Positions 42,871 to 52,172 are shown, counted from the stretch's first letter. The stretch: DNA of 64,000 bases from JAFKFI01 sp963795435 (GCA_963795435.1 CAWCHV010000009.1:496001-560000); one strand, 5' to 3'. The notes: generated from the sequence alone by a model not told the origin. A program made the numbers and translations.

Positions 42871-43632
42871 TCACACGACTGCCCTCGCCGGCTGATGCGC
42901 GCGGAGGAAGGTGCGCACGTGCCGTACTGCCTCCTGAGTGTGTTCCTTGGAATCCTTCCACGGAAATATGCTCACCTCGGCGTTCGGAGCGAGACGCGCG
43001 GTCTCCATCGCGACGGCGTACGGGTGTGGCGGGGTGTCGTCCGGCAGCACCAGGATCGGCGTCTGGCAGGCGCGCACGAAGTCGCGTGTCACGGTGAAGA
43101 CGAAATCGGCGTTGGAGCGGTACATCCTGTTCAGGAAGGCGTCGACCATCGCCATCGTGACGTCGGGCCGCCGCGCACACAGCGGCGGACCCCAGCCGGT
43201 GATGTTGTTCTGGTAGAACAGATCCGGCATCTCCGGACGGAACCCGCTGGGCTGCGCCAGCACGGCGGCAACGACACGGTCGGGCGCGCGCCGCAACAGG
43301 TTCCAGATGAACGGGCCGCCGATGCAGAAACCCATCACCAGGAATCGGTCGATCCCCAGGTGATCCATCAGACCGAGATGATCGTCGGTGTACGCGTCCC
43401 AAGGCCGATCGATCTCCAGCGGGCCGGAGGATTGGCCGCCATTGGCATTGCGCAGGTCCGCCACGATGCAGCGGTACTCGCCCTTGAATTCCTCGATCGC
43501 GTTGAAGGGGCCTTTCTCGGTTACGAACGGGATCGTCGAGTTCAACCCCCCGCCAGGAATGAGCAGCAAAGGGAAGCCGGAGCCGGCCTCCTCGTAGTGG
43601 ATGCGGACATCGCCTCGTTCGTAGAACGGCAT
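42871..43632 (-). CDS. alpha/beta hydrolase with cysteine nucleophile
   Basis: 253 residues. Fold features: oxyanion loop PGGGLNSTIPF, nucleophile elbow GFCIGG with C103 in place of serine, and a C-terminal histidine region (KDSKEHTQEAVRH). A Gly-x-Cys-x-Gly elbow is the hallmark of dienelactone hydrolase, though the rest looks more like general alpha/beta hydrolases. Cytoplasmic; probably acts on a lactone or activated ester upstream of the SDR at 42012. Confidence 0.9.
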   Translation of the reverse strand: MPFYERGDVRIHYEEAGSGFPLLLIPGGGLNSTIPFVTEKGPFNAIEEFKGEYRCIVADLRNANGGQSSGPLEIDRPWDAYTDDHLGLMDHLGIDRFLVMGFCIGGPFIWNLLRRAPDRVVAAVLAQPSGFRPEMPDLFYQNNITGWGPPLCARRPDVTMAMVDAFLNRMYRSNADFVFTVTRDFVRACQTPILVLPDDTPPHPYAVAMETARLAPNAEVSIFPWKDSKEHTQEAVRHVRTFLRAHQPARAVV

Positions 43633-43816
43633 GACAATTTCTCCCTGCCCGATGCGCGCAACTCGGGGTGCCGAGAGTTATAAACCCCAGCGCGGGGAAC
43701 TTCCTGTCCGGGAGCCCATTCGAGCACCCCTCGGGCGGGCTCGCATCTGCGGATTTCTCCTGTCGGGCGGCCCATCCGCAATTTGCGCTTGCACACGAAT
43801 GCGTGATCTGATTCAC

Positions 43817-43830
43817 TCACGAAGTCGTGA
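43817..43830. promoter_or_regulatory. palindrome just upstream of the acyl carrier protein gene
   Basis: TCACGA-AG-TCGTGA, perfect six-base arms, ending 15 bp before the ATG and adjacent to the ribosome site (taggagc). A second CGTGAT lies at about 43802. It could be an operator that blocks initiation, or a small hairpin in the leader. Confidence 0.4.
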
Positions 43831-43845
43831 TTTAGGAGCATCTGA

Positions 43846-44133
43846 ATGGCCGAAGCTCTCAATCAATCCGTCCTCGCCGCGGTGGTGAGCGCCATCCGCC
43901 ACGCCGTCTGCTTGCCGGATGTTCAAATCACCCCGCAGACGCGGTTCTCCGAGGACCTCTCGCTGGACAGCCTCGACCTCGTCGAGCTCACGATCGAACT
44001 CGAGGAGACGTTCGAGACCGAGCTTCCGGCCAACGCCCTCAATCGCTTCCGGAGCGTGGCGGACGTGGCCGCGTATTTCAGCCGCCGCTACCTCTCCGAC
44101 GCTCCGAGGCCGGAATTGCGTCGCGCGGCCTGA
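43846..44133 (+). CDS. acyl carrier protein (orphan)
   Basis: 95 residues, four-helix carrier fold with the phosphopantetheine attachment site LSLDSLDLVEL (S42) and acidic helix 2 (IELEETFE). It differs from the fatty-acid AcpP and has an extended basic C-terminus (RPELRRAA). No ketosynthase or acyl-activating enzyme is adjacent; the next gene on this strand is a polysaccharide flippase. It may supply acyl groups to a dedicated acyltransferase, such as lipid or surface-glycan acylation. Confidence 0.93.
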   Translation: MAEALNQSVLAAVVSAIRHAVCLPDVQITPQTRFSEDLSLDSLDLVELTIELEETFETELPANALNRFRSVADVAAYFSRRYLSDAPRPELRRAA

Positions 44134-44394
44134 CTGGACCTGCCCAATTTGCACGACCTTCTTTTCGCGACGGATGGCTCGATCAAGCCGGGCCATGATG
44201 AAAGTGGAACGATTATTCCCTATATGGCGACCCTAGCCGGTCCCCGCTTGCGGCGGGAAGGGCCGGCGGGCTAAGAGGCTGCTGGCTCGCACCGGCCAGC
44301 CGCATTGGCCATCTGGGGCGCTTTTCATTGTTCCTTGTCGAAATCCGGTCACAAGCTCGCTCCCCGGGATTGCGTATGCAGGAGTGGGGTCGGG

Positions 44395-45924
44395 ATGCCT
44401 GAGCAACCGCAGCGATCGATCGGCCGCAATATCGCGGCGGCGTCGCTGTTCATGATCGGGCTCCGCATGGCCTTCAGGGTCATCGGGGTGTTCAGCTCGC
44501 TCCTCCTGATCCACCTGCTCCTGCCCACCGATTTCGGCCTGGTCGGGGTCGCGATGGCGGTTGCCAGCGGGCTCGAGACGCTGACCGAAACGTCGTTCGG
44601 CCTGGCGCTCATTCGTCTGCCGACCATGACGCGCCAGCATCTCGACACCGCGTGGACCTTCCAGATCATCCGAGGGCTGCTGATCGGCGTCCTCATCGCC
44701 GGGACCGCCGGGCTCGCCGCGGACTGGATGCGCGAGCCGCGGGTCGAACCGATCATGTGGGTGATCGCCGCGACCTCGTTCGCCCAAGGCTTCGAGAACA
44801 TCGGGATGGTGGAGTTCCGCCGAGACCTGCGGTTCGGCCGGATCTTCGAGATCCGGCTCTATAGCAAGATCATCGGCCTTCTGGTGATGCTCCCGGCGGC
44901 CGCGATCTTCCATTCGTACTGGGCACTGGTCGCCGGCACCGTGACGCTGCGGCTGTCCAACATGCTGCTGAGCTACGTCTGGCATTCGTACCGGCCGGGG
45001 CTGTCTCTCGCTGCCTGGCGGGAGCTGTTCCATTTCTCGAAATGGCTGCTGTTCGGCAACGTGCTGTGGGTGATCGAGTCGCTCGCGCCCACCGTGCTGT
45101 TCGGCCGGATCGTCGGACCGACGGGTGTCGGCTTGTTCCAGGTGTCCTATCAGGTCGCGAGCCTGCCCGCGAGCGAGATCGCGGCGCCGATCCGCGAGCC
45201 CATCTACTCCGGCTACGCGAAGCTGTTGAGCCAGACGGCGAAGCTGCGCCAGCAATACGTGACCGGGTTCGGGGTGCTGCTGCTGGTGATCACCCCGATG
45301 TCGATCGGCATCGCGCTGACCGGCGACCTGATCACGCCGGTCGGCCTCGGCCAGCAATGGACCGCGGCGTCGGCGCTGATCGCGCCCTGCGCGCTGTTCG
45401 CGCTGCTCGACGCGATCGCCCACTTCCCCGGCAACCTGTTTGTCGTGCTCAACCGCCAGAAGGGCTTCATCATCACGCTGGCCGCGATGCTGTGCATCCG
45501 ATTTCCGCTGTTCATCTGGGCGGGAGCGGTCTGGGGGATGGTGCCGGCCATCTATGTCCTGGTGGCGACCGCCGGGCTGGCCGCGATGGTCTGGACATAC
45601 TCGGTCATGCGACTGCTCGACCTCGGCATCCGCGAATTGTTCGAGCCGATCTGGCGCACCGTGGTCTCCACCCTGGTGATGGCGGTGGTTCTGCTCGCCT
45701 TCGCCGACCTTCACGCGGGCGGCGATCCGTACCGGGTCGTTCTGGTCCGGCTCCTCGCCGTGTCGGCCTGCGGCGCGGCGGTGCAAACCGGCACGCAATG
45801 GCTGCTCTGGATGGCCGCGGGTTCGCCGGAAGGGCCGGAGACGAAGCTGCTCGGGCTGGCCCGCTCGTTCGCGCGCAAGCTGTACGGCCTCCGGTTGCGT
45901 CGTCGGAGCGCCCCCGTTGGCTGA
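44395..45924 (+). CDS. oligosaccharide flippase (Wzx/MATE-like polysaccharide transporter)
   Basis: 509 residues, about 12 to 14 helices. N-terminal RNIAAASLFMIGLRMAFRVIGVFSSLLLIHLLLPTDFGLVGVAMAV is typical of Wzx/RfbX-type flippases. ATG 44395 has AGGAG at the right distance; a longer frame from 44305 adds non-homologous sequence. It moves lipid-linked sugars across the inner membrane for surface polysaccharide. No glycosyltransferases are nearby, so it is an isolated member of that pathway here. Confidence 0.9.
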   Translation: MPEQPQRSIGRNIAAASLFMIGLRMAFRVIGVFSSLLLIHLLLPTDFGLVGVAMAVASGLETLTETSFGLALIRLPTMTRQHLDTAWTFQIIRGLLIGVLIAGTAGLAADWMREPRVEPIMWVIAATSFAQGFENIGMVEFRRDLRFGRIFEIRLYSKIIGLLVMLPAAAIFHSYWALVAGTVTLRLSNMLLSYVWHSYRPGLSLAAWRELFHFSKWLLFGNVLWVIESLAPTVLFGRIVGPTGVGLFQVSYQVASLPASEIAAPIREPIYSGYAKLLSQTAKLRQQYVTGFGVLLLVITPMSIGIALTGDLITPVGLGQQWTAASALIAPCALFALLDAIAHFPGNLFVVLNRQKGFIITLAAMLCIRFPLFIWAGAVWGMVPAIYVLVATAGLAAMVWTYSVMRLLDLGIRELFEPIWRTVVSTLVMAVVLLAFADLHAGGDPYRVVLVRLLAVSACGAAVQTGTQWLLWMAAGSPEGPETKLLGLARSFARKLYGLRLRRRSAPVG

Positions 45925-45936
45925 GATCCGGCCGGA

Positions 45937-47208
45937 TCAGAAGCCGCGGGCGAACAGCGCGTGCGCCTCGCGCTCCAGCCGCTCGCGGTGGTCGGGGTGG
46001 GCGATGGCGATGAGCCGCCGTGCTCGCTCGCGGATCGGCTGGGCGCGCAGCTCGGCGGCGCCGAACTCGGTCACGATGACGTCGGCATCCGCCCGGGGCG
46101 TCGTGACGCTGCCCGACAGACGGCTGACGATGCGCCCGTCGCCGCTTCTCACGGTCGACGGGAGCGCCAGGATGGCGTGCCCCGCCGGCGCGCGCTGACC
46201 CACGCGCATGTAGTCGGCTTGTCCACCGATGCCGCCCAGATATTGGTCCGCCGTGTGCTCGGCGCCGACCTGGCCGGTGAGGTCCACCTCGATCGCCGAA
46301 TTGATGGTGACGAGATTGGGAATGCGAACCAGCGCCGCGTCGCCGTGTGTGTAGAGCGCGTCGCGAATCCCGATGGTTTCGTTCAGATGAGCCAGCCGGT
46401 ACAATCGCTCGGTGCCGACCAGGATGCCCGCGATCGACACCCCTGTGTCGATCGGCTTGCGCGCGTTGGTGACCACGCCGGCCTCGACGAGGTCGACCAG
46501 CGCATCGGTCACCATGCCGCTATGCACGCCAAGATCCCGCCGGCTGCCGAGCGACTGCAGTATGGCGTCGGGGATTGCGCCCACCCCCATCTGGATGGTC
46601 GCGCCATCCGCGATGTAGCGTTGCGCATGGGCGGCGATGGCCTGCTCAAGAGGCCCGATTGGCGTTGGCGGGACCGCGATCACCGGACGCGAGGTGGGCA
46701 CCAGCACGTCGATCCGCTCGGGAGCAAGGGCGGCGTCGCCAAACGTGAATGGCGTTTGCTCGTTCACCTCGGCGATCACCGTGCGCGCGCGGGCGACCGC
46801 GGCGGAGATCGAGGCGCCGGCCACGCCGAAACTGTGCATCCCGTGCGGCCCCGGCGGGCTCGCCTGGACGAAGGCGACATCGCAGGGGACCGCGCCGTCA
46901 GCGATATAGTTCGGAACCTGCCCGAAATGGCCGGGAATGATGTCCATGACCCGCGCGCGCGTCAGGCGGCGCAAGGTTCCGATCCCGCCGATGCCCCGGA
47001 AGCGGATGTGATCGGCGTGCTCGGGCCGGAGGGTGTCTGAGAAGGCGACCGTGAGGAAGACCGAAACTCCGCCCAGCCTGTCGCGCTGCGCGACAAGCGC
47101 CTCGGTCAAGGTCTGCGGCTCGGCCGTACCCTCGCCCCAGAAGATGGCGTCGCCAGGACGCACGAACTCCCGCAGATCGAGATCCCCGGGCCGGACGACG
47201 CGCGCCAT
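45937..47208 (-). CDS. acetyl-CoA hydrolase/CoA-transferase family protein
   Basis: 423 residues of the Cat1/4-hydroxybutyrate CoA-transferase fold: GDAIFWGEGTAEPQTL near the N-terminus, IAEVNEQTPFTFG carrying the probable catalytic glutamate (near 192), GVGAIPDAI, and C-terminal RADADVIVTEFGAAELR. ATG 47208 overlaps the acyl-CoA dehydrogenase stop by one base, so the two are coupled. Together they would attach CoA to an acid and start its beta-oxidation. Substrate unknown. Confidence 0.93.
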   Translation of the reverse strand: MARVVRPGDLDLREFVRPGDAIFWGEGTAEPQTLTEALVAQRDRLGGVSVFLTVAFSDTLRPEHADHIRFRGIGGIGTLRRLTRARVMDIIPGHFGQVPNYIADGAVPCDVAFVQASPPGPHGMHSFGVAGASISAAVARARTVIAEVNEQTPFTFGDAALAPERIDVLVPTSRPVIAVPPTPIGPLEQAIAAHAQRYIADGATIQMGVGAIPDAILQSLGSRRDLGVHSGMVTDALVDLVEAGVVTNARKPIDTGVSIAGILVGTERLYRLAHLNETIGIRDALYTHGDAALVRIPNLVTINSAIEVDLTGQVGAEHTADQYLGGIGGQADYMRVGQRAPAGHAILALPSTVRSGDGRIVSRLSGSVTTPRADADVIVTEFGAAELRAQPIRERARRLIAIAHPDHRERLEREAHALFARGF

Positions 47209-48374
47209 CAGTAGGACTTGGGCAGGCCCAGCACCCGCTCGGCGATGAAGCTGAGGATGAGCTCGGGGCTGATCGGCGCGATGCGCGGGATCAGGCTTTC
47301 GCGCAGGTAGCGCTCGACATGATATTCCTGCGCGTAGCCCATGCCGCCATGCGTCATCACCGCGCGCTCGCAGGCGCGGAACCCGGCTTCGGCGGCGAGA
47401 TACTTGGCCGCGTTCGCCTCCGCGCCGCACTCCTGTCCGCCGTCATAGAGCTGCGCCGCCTTGAGCATCATCAGGTTGGCCGCTTCGAGGTTGGCCCAAC
47501 ATTCGGCCAGCGGATGCTGGATCGCCTGGTTCTGGCCGATCGGCCGGCCGAACACCACGCGGTCCTTGGCGTATTGCGACGCGCGGGCCAGCGCGACGCG
47601 CCCGATGCCCACCGCCTCGGCGGCGATCAGGATGCGCTCGGGGTTCATGCCGTGCAGGATGGCGCGGAAGCCCTGGCCCTCCTCGCCGATGCGGTCCCCA
47701 ACCGGGATTTCCAGGTTGTCGATGAACAGCATGTTCGAGTCGACCGCGTGCCGGCCCATCTTCTCGATCAGCCGCACCTCGACCCGAGAGCGGTCGAGGT
47801 CGGTATAGAACAGCGTGAGCCCGGCGGTCTTCTTCGCCACGTCCTCGAGCGGCGTGGTGCGGGTCAGCAGCAGCACCTTGTTCGCCACCTGCGCCGTCGA
47901 GGTCCAGATCTTCTGGCCGTTGACCACGTAGCGGTCGCCGCGCCGCTCGGCGCGGGTTTTCAGCTGCGTGGTGTTGAGCCCGACATTCGGCTCGGTGACG
48001 GCGAAGCAGGCCTTGTCCTCGCCGCGCAGCAGCGGCGGCAGCATCCGCCGCTTCTGCTCGTCGGTGCCGAACACCACCACGGGATTGAGGCCGAAGATGT
48101 TCATGTGGATGGCCGAGGCGCCGCTCATGCCGGCGCCCGATTCCGCCACCGCCTGCATCATCACGGCGGCTTCCGCGATGCCGAGCCCGGCGCCGCCGAA
48201 CTCCTCCGGCATGGCGATGCCGAGCCACCCAGTCTCGACCATCGCGGCGTAGAACTCGTGCGGGAATACCGCCTCGCGCTCCTTCGCGAGCCAGTAATCG
48301 TCGCCGAACCGGGCGCACTGGCGCAGGATCTCCTGGCGGATCTGCTCCTGCGCGGAAGTCAGCGCGAAATCCAT
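47208..48374 (-). CDS. acyl-CoA dehydrogenase
   Basis: 388 residues, full length. FAD/substrate motifs include CFAVTEPNVGLNTTQLKT, GQKIWTSTAQVA, a middle beta domain and GGMGYAQEYHVERYLRES at the end, where the Glu of the EYHVER stretch is the likely catalytic base. It oxidises an acyl-CoA to the enoyl-CoA, passing electrons to ETF. It is the first gene of a pair with the CoA-transferase. Confidence 0.95.
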   Translation of the reverse strand: MDFALTSAQEQIRQEILRQCARFGDDYWLAKEREAVFPHEFYAAMVETGWLGIAMPEEFGGAGLGIAEAAVMMQAVAESGAGMSGASAIHMNIFGLNPVVVFGTDEQKRRMLPPLLRGEDKACFAVTEPNVGLNTTQLKTRAERRGDRYVVNGQKIWTSTAQVANKVLLLTRTTPLEDVAKKTAGLTLFYTDLDRSRVEVRLIEKMGRHAVDSNMLFIDNLEIPVGDRIGEEGQGFRAILHGMNPERILIAAEAVGIGRVALARASQYAKDRVVFGRPIGQNQAIQHPLAECWANLEAANLMMLKAAQLYDGGQECGAEANAAKYLAAEAGFRACERAVMTHGGMGYAQEYHVERYLRESLIPRIAPISPELILSFIAERVLGLPKSY

Positions 48375-48447
48375 CGCCTCTCTCCATCAGACCCCGCGCC
48401 AGTCTGTGAACTTGGCAGCCGGGCGCGTCAACCTGCTCCCCGGCGGT

Positions 48448-48852
48448 TCAGCCGCGTTCGGCGAGCAGCGCCTGCATCCGCGGCCAGACACGCTTGAACA
48501 GCGCCTCCTTCACCGCGCGCGCCGGCTCGTCCCCGGGCGAGGAGTCGGGATGCAGCTCCCGGGCGATCAGGCGGCGGACCGCCTCCAGCTGCTGTTCGAT
48601 CCGCGGGTCGCCCCGCTCTCGCGTGGGAGACCCCTGCGGCTCGGGCGCCTCCCCGGGCATCTTGTCGGTCACGTCCCGCCACCCGGTCGGCCGCATCGGG
48701 CCGACGATGCCCTCCCGCTCCATGCGGTCGAGATAGGCGCGCGCGAGCCGCCAGTCAGTGCCGATGCTCGTGCCCAGCTCGAACTGGCGCACCCGCCTCA
48801 TGCCACGAACGCAAGAAACGGCGGATTGGTAAGACGCGGAGCGATATCCCAT
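48448..48852 (-). CDS. small protein with FtsK-gamma-like winged helix
   Basis: 134 residues. The first 60 (SYQSAVSCVRGMRRVRQFE, then ARAYLDRMEREGIVGP) align by eye with the FtsK gamma winged helix, which in FtsK reads KOPS DNA sequences, but there is no translocase motor. The remainder is polar with one helix pair (EQQLEAVRRLIARELHP; VKEALFKRVWPRMQALLAERG). ATG 48852 has AGGAA upstream; the longer frame from 48933 is unlikely. Likely a small DNA-binding protein. Role unknown. Confidence 0.65.
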   Translation of the reverse strand: MGYRSASYQSAVSCVRGMRRVRQFELGTSIGTDWRLARAYLDRMEREGIVGPMRPTGWRDVTDKMPGEAPEPQGSPTRERGDPRIEQQLEAVRRLIARELHPDSSPGDEPARAVKEALFKRVWPRMQALLAERG

Positions 48853-48972
48853 CGGTTCCTGCCTGCTTGGGCGGCGAGCATGGGACGGGTCGGTTAACGT
48901 CCGGCAAACGCCTGCTGTTGCCCTCATCGCCATCTGGCGCGATCCTGCCGGGAAAGTCAGGGAGAAACGCAG

Positions 48973-49008
48973 ATGGCCGAGGCGCGGCCTAGCCTGGCGC
49001 GATGGTAG
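48973..49008 (+). other. possible 11-codon upstream ORF overlapping the DHA2 pump start
   Basis: ATG 48973 with a good ribosome site (gggag) reads 11 codons (MAEARPSLARW) to TAG 49006-49008, overlapping the ATG of the pump gene at 49002 by seven bases. The pump's own start has no visible ribosome site, so it may depend on translation of this leader. Confidence 0.4.
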
Positions 49009-50573
49009 GTCTCGCGGACAAGGTACCCCATCGCGCCCTCATCACGGTGGCGGCGATGCTGTCGGTGCTGATGCAGGCGCTCGACTCGACCATCGCCAAC
49101 GTGGCACTGCCCTACATGCAGGGATCGCTGTCGGCGAGTTCCGACGAGATCACCTGGGTGCTCACCTCCTACGTCATCGCCGCCGCGATCATGACCGCGC
49201 CGGTCGGCTGGATGGCGGTGCGCTTCGGCCGCAAGCGGCTGTTCATCGCCTGCCTGGTCGGCTTCACGATCAGCTCGATGCTGTGCGGCGCGGCGCAGTC
49301 GCTGGAGCAGATCGTTGCGTTTCGGCTGCTGCAGGGCATGTGCGGCGCGGCGCTGGTGCCGCTGTCGCAGGCGACCATGCTCGACATCTATCCGTTCGAG
49401 CGGCGCGCGCAGGCGATGGCGATCTTCGGCATGGGCGTGATGCTCGGGCCGATCCTCGGTCCGACGCTCGGCGGGTATCTCACCGAGTGGTACAACTGGC
49501 GCTGGGTGTTCTACGTCAATCTGCCGTTCGGCATTCTCGCCATCACCGGCCTCATGCTGTTCATGCCCAAGACCTCGCCGAAGACCGAGCTGCGCTTCGA
49601 CTGGACCGGCTTCGGCGTGCTGGCGCTCGGTGTCGGCGCGTTGCAGCTGATGCTCGATCGCGGCCAGGATCAGGACTGGTTCAGCACGCGCGAGATCATC
49701 GTCGAGGCGGTGCTGGCGGTCCTCGGCATCTACCTGTTCATCGTCCACATGCTGACGGCGGAGAAGCCCTTCTTGGCGCCGGCTGTGTTCCGCGACCGCA
49801 ACTTCGTCTGCTGCATGACCTTGATGTTCTCGGTGCAGATGGTGCTGATGTCGAGCTCGGCGCTGCTCGCGCCCTATCTGCAGAACCTCGCGGGCTACCC
49901 GGTTTCCACCGCCGGCCTCGCGATGGCGCCGCGCGGCATCGGCACGGCCGCCGGCATGTTCCTCGCCAGCCACCTCGCGCTGCGCCTCGATCAGCGCAAG
50001 GTGATGGCGAGCGGCCTGCTGATGCTCGGCTGGTCGCTCTACGTGATGAGCGGCTGGACCCCCGACGTCTCGCGCCAGGAATTGATGACCACCCTGGTGG
50101 TGCAGGGCTTCGGCATGGGGCTGGTGTTCAATCCGATGACCGTCGTCGCGTTCACCACGCTGGCGCCCTCGCTGCGCGGCGACGCGACCTCGATGCAGGC
50201 GCTGGCCCGCAACGTCGGCGCGGCGATCGGGATCTCCGTCACCACCTTCATGCTTGCGCGCAACGTGCAGACCCTGCATCAGGAAATCGGTTCCTACATT
50301 ACGCCGTTCAATCGGGCGCTGCAGGCGGGCGGCGCGATCGGCGACTACTGGATCTGGGCGCCGATCCACGGCGCGCTGGTGACACCGCAACAGGGCACGG
50401 CGATGCTGGACCAGCTCGTGAACCATCAGGCGCAGATCATCGCCTACAGCAACGACTACCGCATGATGTGCCTGGTGGTCGTGCCGCCGTTGCTGCTGCT
50501 GCTCTTCATGCGCCGCGCCAACCGCCACGGCCCGCAATCGTCATCGGCACCAGCGCCGGCAGAGGCCGATTGA
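49002..50573 (+). CDS. DHA2-family MFS multidrug efflux transporter (EmrB-like)
   Basis: 523 residues, 14 helices. Motifs: LDSTIANVALPYMQGSL in helix 1, GWMAVRFGRKRLF loop, helix-5 motif VMLGPILGPTLGGYLTEW and NWRWVFYVNLPFG. Proton-driven drug export. No EmrA/HlyD adaptor is adjacent. Start ATG 49002 matches EmrB-type N-termini but lacks a ribosome site; a short upstream ORF overlaps it. The carboxyltransferase gene follows 36 bp later. Confidence 0.93.
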   Translation: MVGLADKVPHRALITVAAMLSVLMQALDSTIANVALPYMQGSLSASSDEITWVLTSYVIAAAIMTAPVGWMAVRFGRKRLFIACLVGFTISSMLCGAAQSLEQIVAFRLLQGMCGAALVPLSQATMLDIYPFERRAQAMAIFGMGVMLGPILGPTLGGYLTEWYNWRWVFYVNLPFGILAITGLMLFMPKTSPKTELRFDWTGFGVLALGVGALQLMLDRGQDQDWFSTREIIVEAVLAVLGIYLFIVHMLTAEKPFLAPAVFRDRNFVCCMTLMFSVQMVLMSSSALLAPYLQNLAGYPVSTAGLAMAPRGIGTAAGMFLASHLALRLDQRKVMASGLLMLGWSLYVMSGWTPDVSRQELMTTLVVQGFGMGLVFNPMTVVAFTTLAPSLRGDATSMQALARNVGAAIGISVTTFMLARNVQTLHQEIGSYITPFNRALQAGGAIGDYWIWAPIHGALVTPQQGTAMLDQLVNHQAQIIAYSNDYRMMCLVVVPPLLLLLFMRRANRHGPQSSSAPAPAEAD

Positions 50574-50609
50574 TGCGCCGGTCCGCACACGCGCAACGGG
50601 AGTAACGGC

Positions 50610-52172
50610 ATGAACTGGCAGCCCGAGCTGGACGAGCTGCGGCGGCGCGAGGCATTGGCGCGCGAGATGGGCGGCGCCGACAAGGTGAAGCGCCAGCATG
50701 ACGGCGGTCGGCTCACGGTGCGCGAACGGATCGACGCGCTGCTCGACGGCGGCAGCTTCCACGAGGTCGGCGCGATCTCGGGCCGCGCCGAATACGATCA
50801 CGCCGGAAATCTCAGCGGCTTCACGCCGGCAAATTGCGTGTTCGGCCGCGGCACGATCGACGGGCGGCCGGTCGTGGTGGTGGGCGACGACTTTACCGTG
50901 CGCGGCGGCTCGGCGGACGCGACCATCAAGGAAAAGACCATGATGGCCGAGCAGATGGCCAACGAGTTCCGTCTGCCCATCGTGCGCGTCATCGAGGGTT
51001 CCGGCGGCGGCGGCTCGGTCAAGACCATCGAGACCACCGGCCGCGCCAATCTGCCGGGCCGCGTCGGCGGCAGCGCCGGATACCATCTCGCGGCGATCAA
51101 CATGGGCACCGTGCCGGTCGTCGCACTCGGCCTCGGCTCCGTCGCCGGGCTCGGCGCGGCGCGGCTGGCGGCGAGCCATTTTTCCGTGATGACCAAGGAG
51201 ACGTCGGCGATGTTCGTCGCCGGCCCGCCGGTCGCCGCGCGCATCGGCCCGGCACTCAGCAAGCAGGAGCTCGGCGGCTGGGAAATCCAGACGCGCAGCG
51301 GCGCGGTCGATCACGCGGTCGACACCGAGGAGGAAGCGTTCGCAGCGGCGCGCCGGTTTCTCTCCTATCTGCCTTCGTCCATTTACAGCCTGCCGCCGAT
51401 GCTGCCCGCCACCGACGATTCGCGTCGCCGTGACGAGAAGCTGGCGACCGCGATCCCGCGCGACCGGCGCAAGGTCTACCGGATGCGCCCGATCATCGAG
51501 ACGCTGGTGGATCAGGGCACGTTCTTCGAATTGAGTAAGATGTTCGGCCGCCCGGTCATCACCGGGCTCGCGCGCATCGACGGCGTGCCCGTCGCGGTGA
51601 TGGCGGGCGATCCGCATTTCTACGCCGGCGCCTGGACCGCCGATGCCTGCCAGAAGATCGTGCGCTTCGTCGATCTCGCCGAGACGTTCCATCTGCCGGT
51701 GATGCATCTGGTGGACTGCCCCGGCTTTCTCGTCGGGCTCGACGCGGAAAAGGCCGCGACCATCCGCCACGGCGTGCGCGCCATGTCGGCGCTCGACCAG
51801 ACCACGGTGCCGTGGTGCAGCGTCATCATCCGCAACGTGTTCGGCGTCGCCGGCGCCCTGCACCAGCCGCCGGGCCGGCTCTCGCTGCGCTATGCGTGGC
51901 CGTCGGCGTATTGGGGGTCACTACCGCTGGAGGGTGGCATCGAGGCGGCGTACCGCGCCGACATCGACGCGGCGGACGATCCCGTGGCGAAGCGCGCCGA
52001 GATCGAGGACCGGCTCAACAAGCTGCGCTCGCCGTTCCGCACCGCCGAGAACTTCTGGGTCGAGGAGGTCATCGACCCGCGCGACACACGCCGTCTGCTC
52101 TGCGAGTTCGCGCGCCTCGCCGAACCGCTGCGGACGCCCGGGCGCGCCGGGACGATGATGATGCGGCCGTGA
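50610..52172 (+). CDS. acyl-CoA carboxylase beta subunit (carboxyltransferase)
   Basis: 520 residues of the propionyl/methylcrotonyl-CoA carboxylase beta family. Both halves of the crotonase-type carboxyltransferase are present: N-terminal DGGRLTVRERIDALLDGGSFHEVG and SGGGGSVKTIETTGRANLPG, and C-terminal KIVRFVDLAETFHLPVMHLVDCPGFLVG. Good ribosome site (gggag). The biotin-carboxylase alpha subunit is not nearby, so it must pair with one encoded elsewhere, or use a different partner. It overlaps the DUF2380-type gene by 4 bases. Confidence 0.93.
   Translation: MNWQPELDELRRREALAREMGGADKVKRQHDGGRLTVRERIDALLDGGSFHEVGAISGRAEYDHAGNLSGFTPANCVFGRGTIDGRPVVVVGDDFTVRGGSADATIKEKTMMAEQMANEFRLPIVRVIEGSGGGGSVKTIETTGRANLPGRVGGSAGYHLAAINMGTVPVVALGLGSVAGLGAARLAASHFSVMTKETSAMFVAGPPVAARIGPALSKQELGGWEIQTRSGAVDHAVDTEEEAFAAARRFLSYLPSSIYSLPPMLPATDDSRRRDEKLATAIPRDRRKVYRMRPIIETLVDQGTFFELSKMFGRPVITGLARIDGVPVAVMAGDPHFYAGAWTADACQKIVRFVDLAETFHLPVMHLVDCPGFLVGLDAEKAATIRHGVRAMSALDQTTVPWCSVIIRNVFGVAGALHQPPGRLSLRYAWPSAYWGSLPLEGGIEAAYRADIDAADDPVAKRAEIEDRLNKLRSPFRTAENFWVEEVIDPRDTRRLLCEFARLAEPLRTPGRAGTMMMRP

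Noticed and set aside
43690..43816. Sigma-70 promoter for the acyl carrier protein gene
   Set aside because: TTGCGC/TTGCAC and several candidate -10 hexamers are present but none is convincing.
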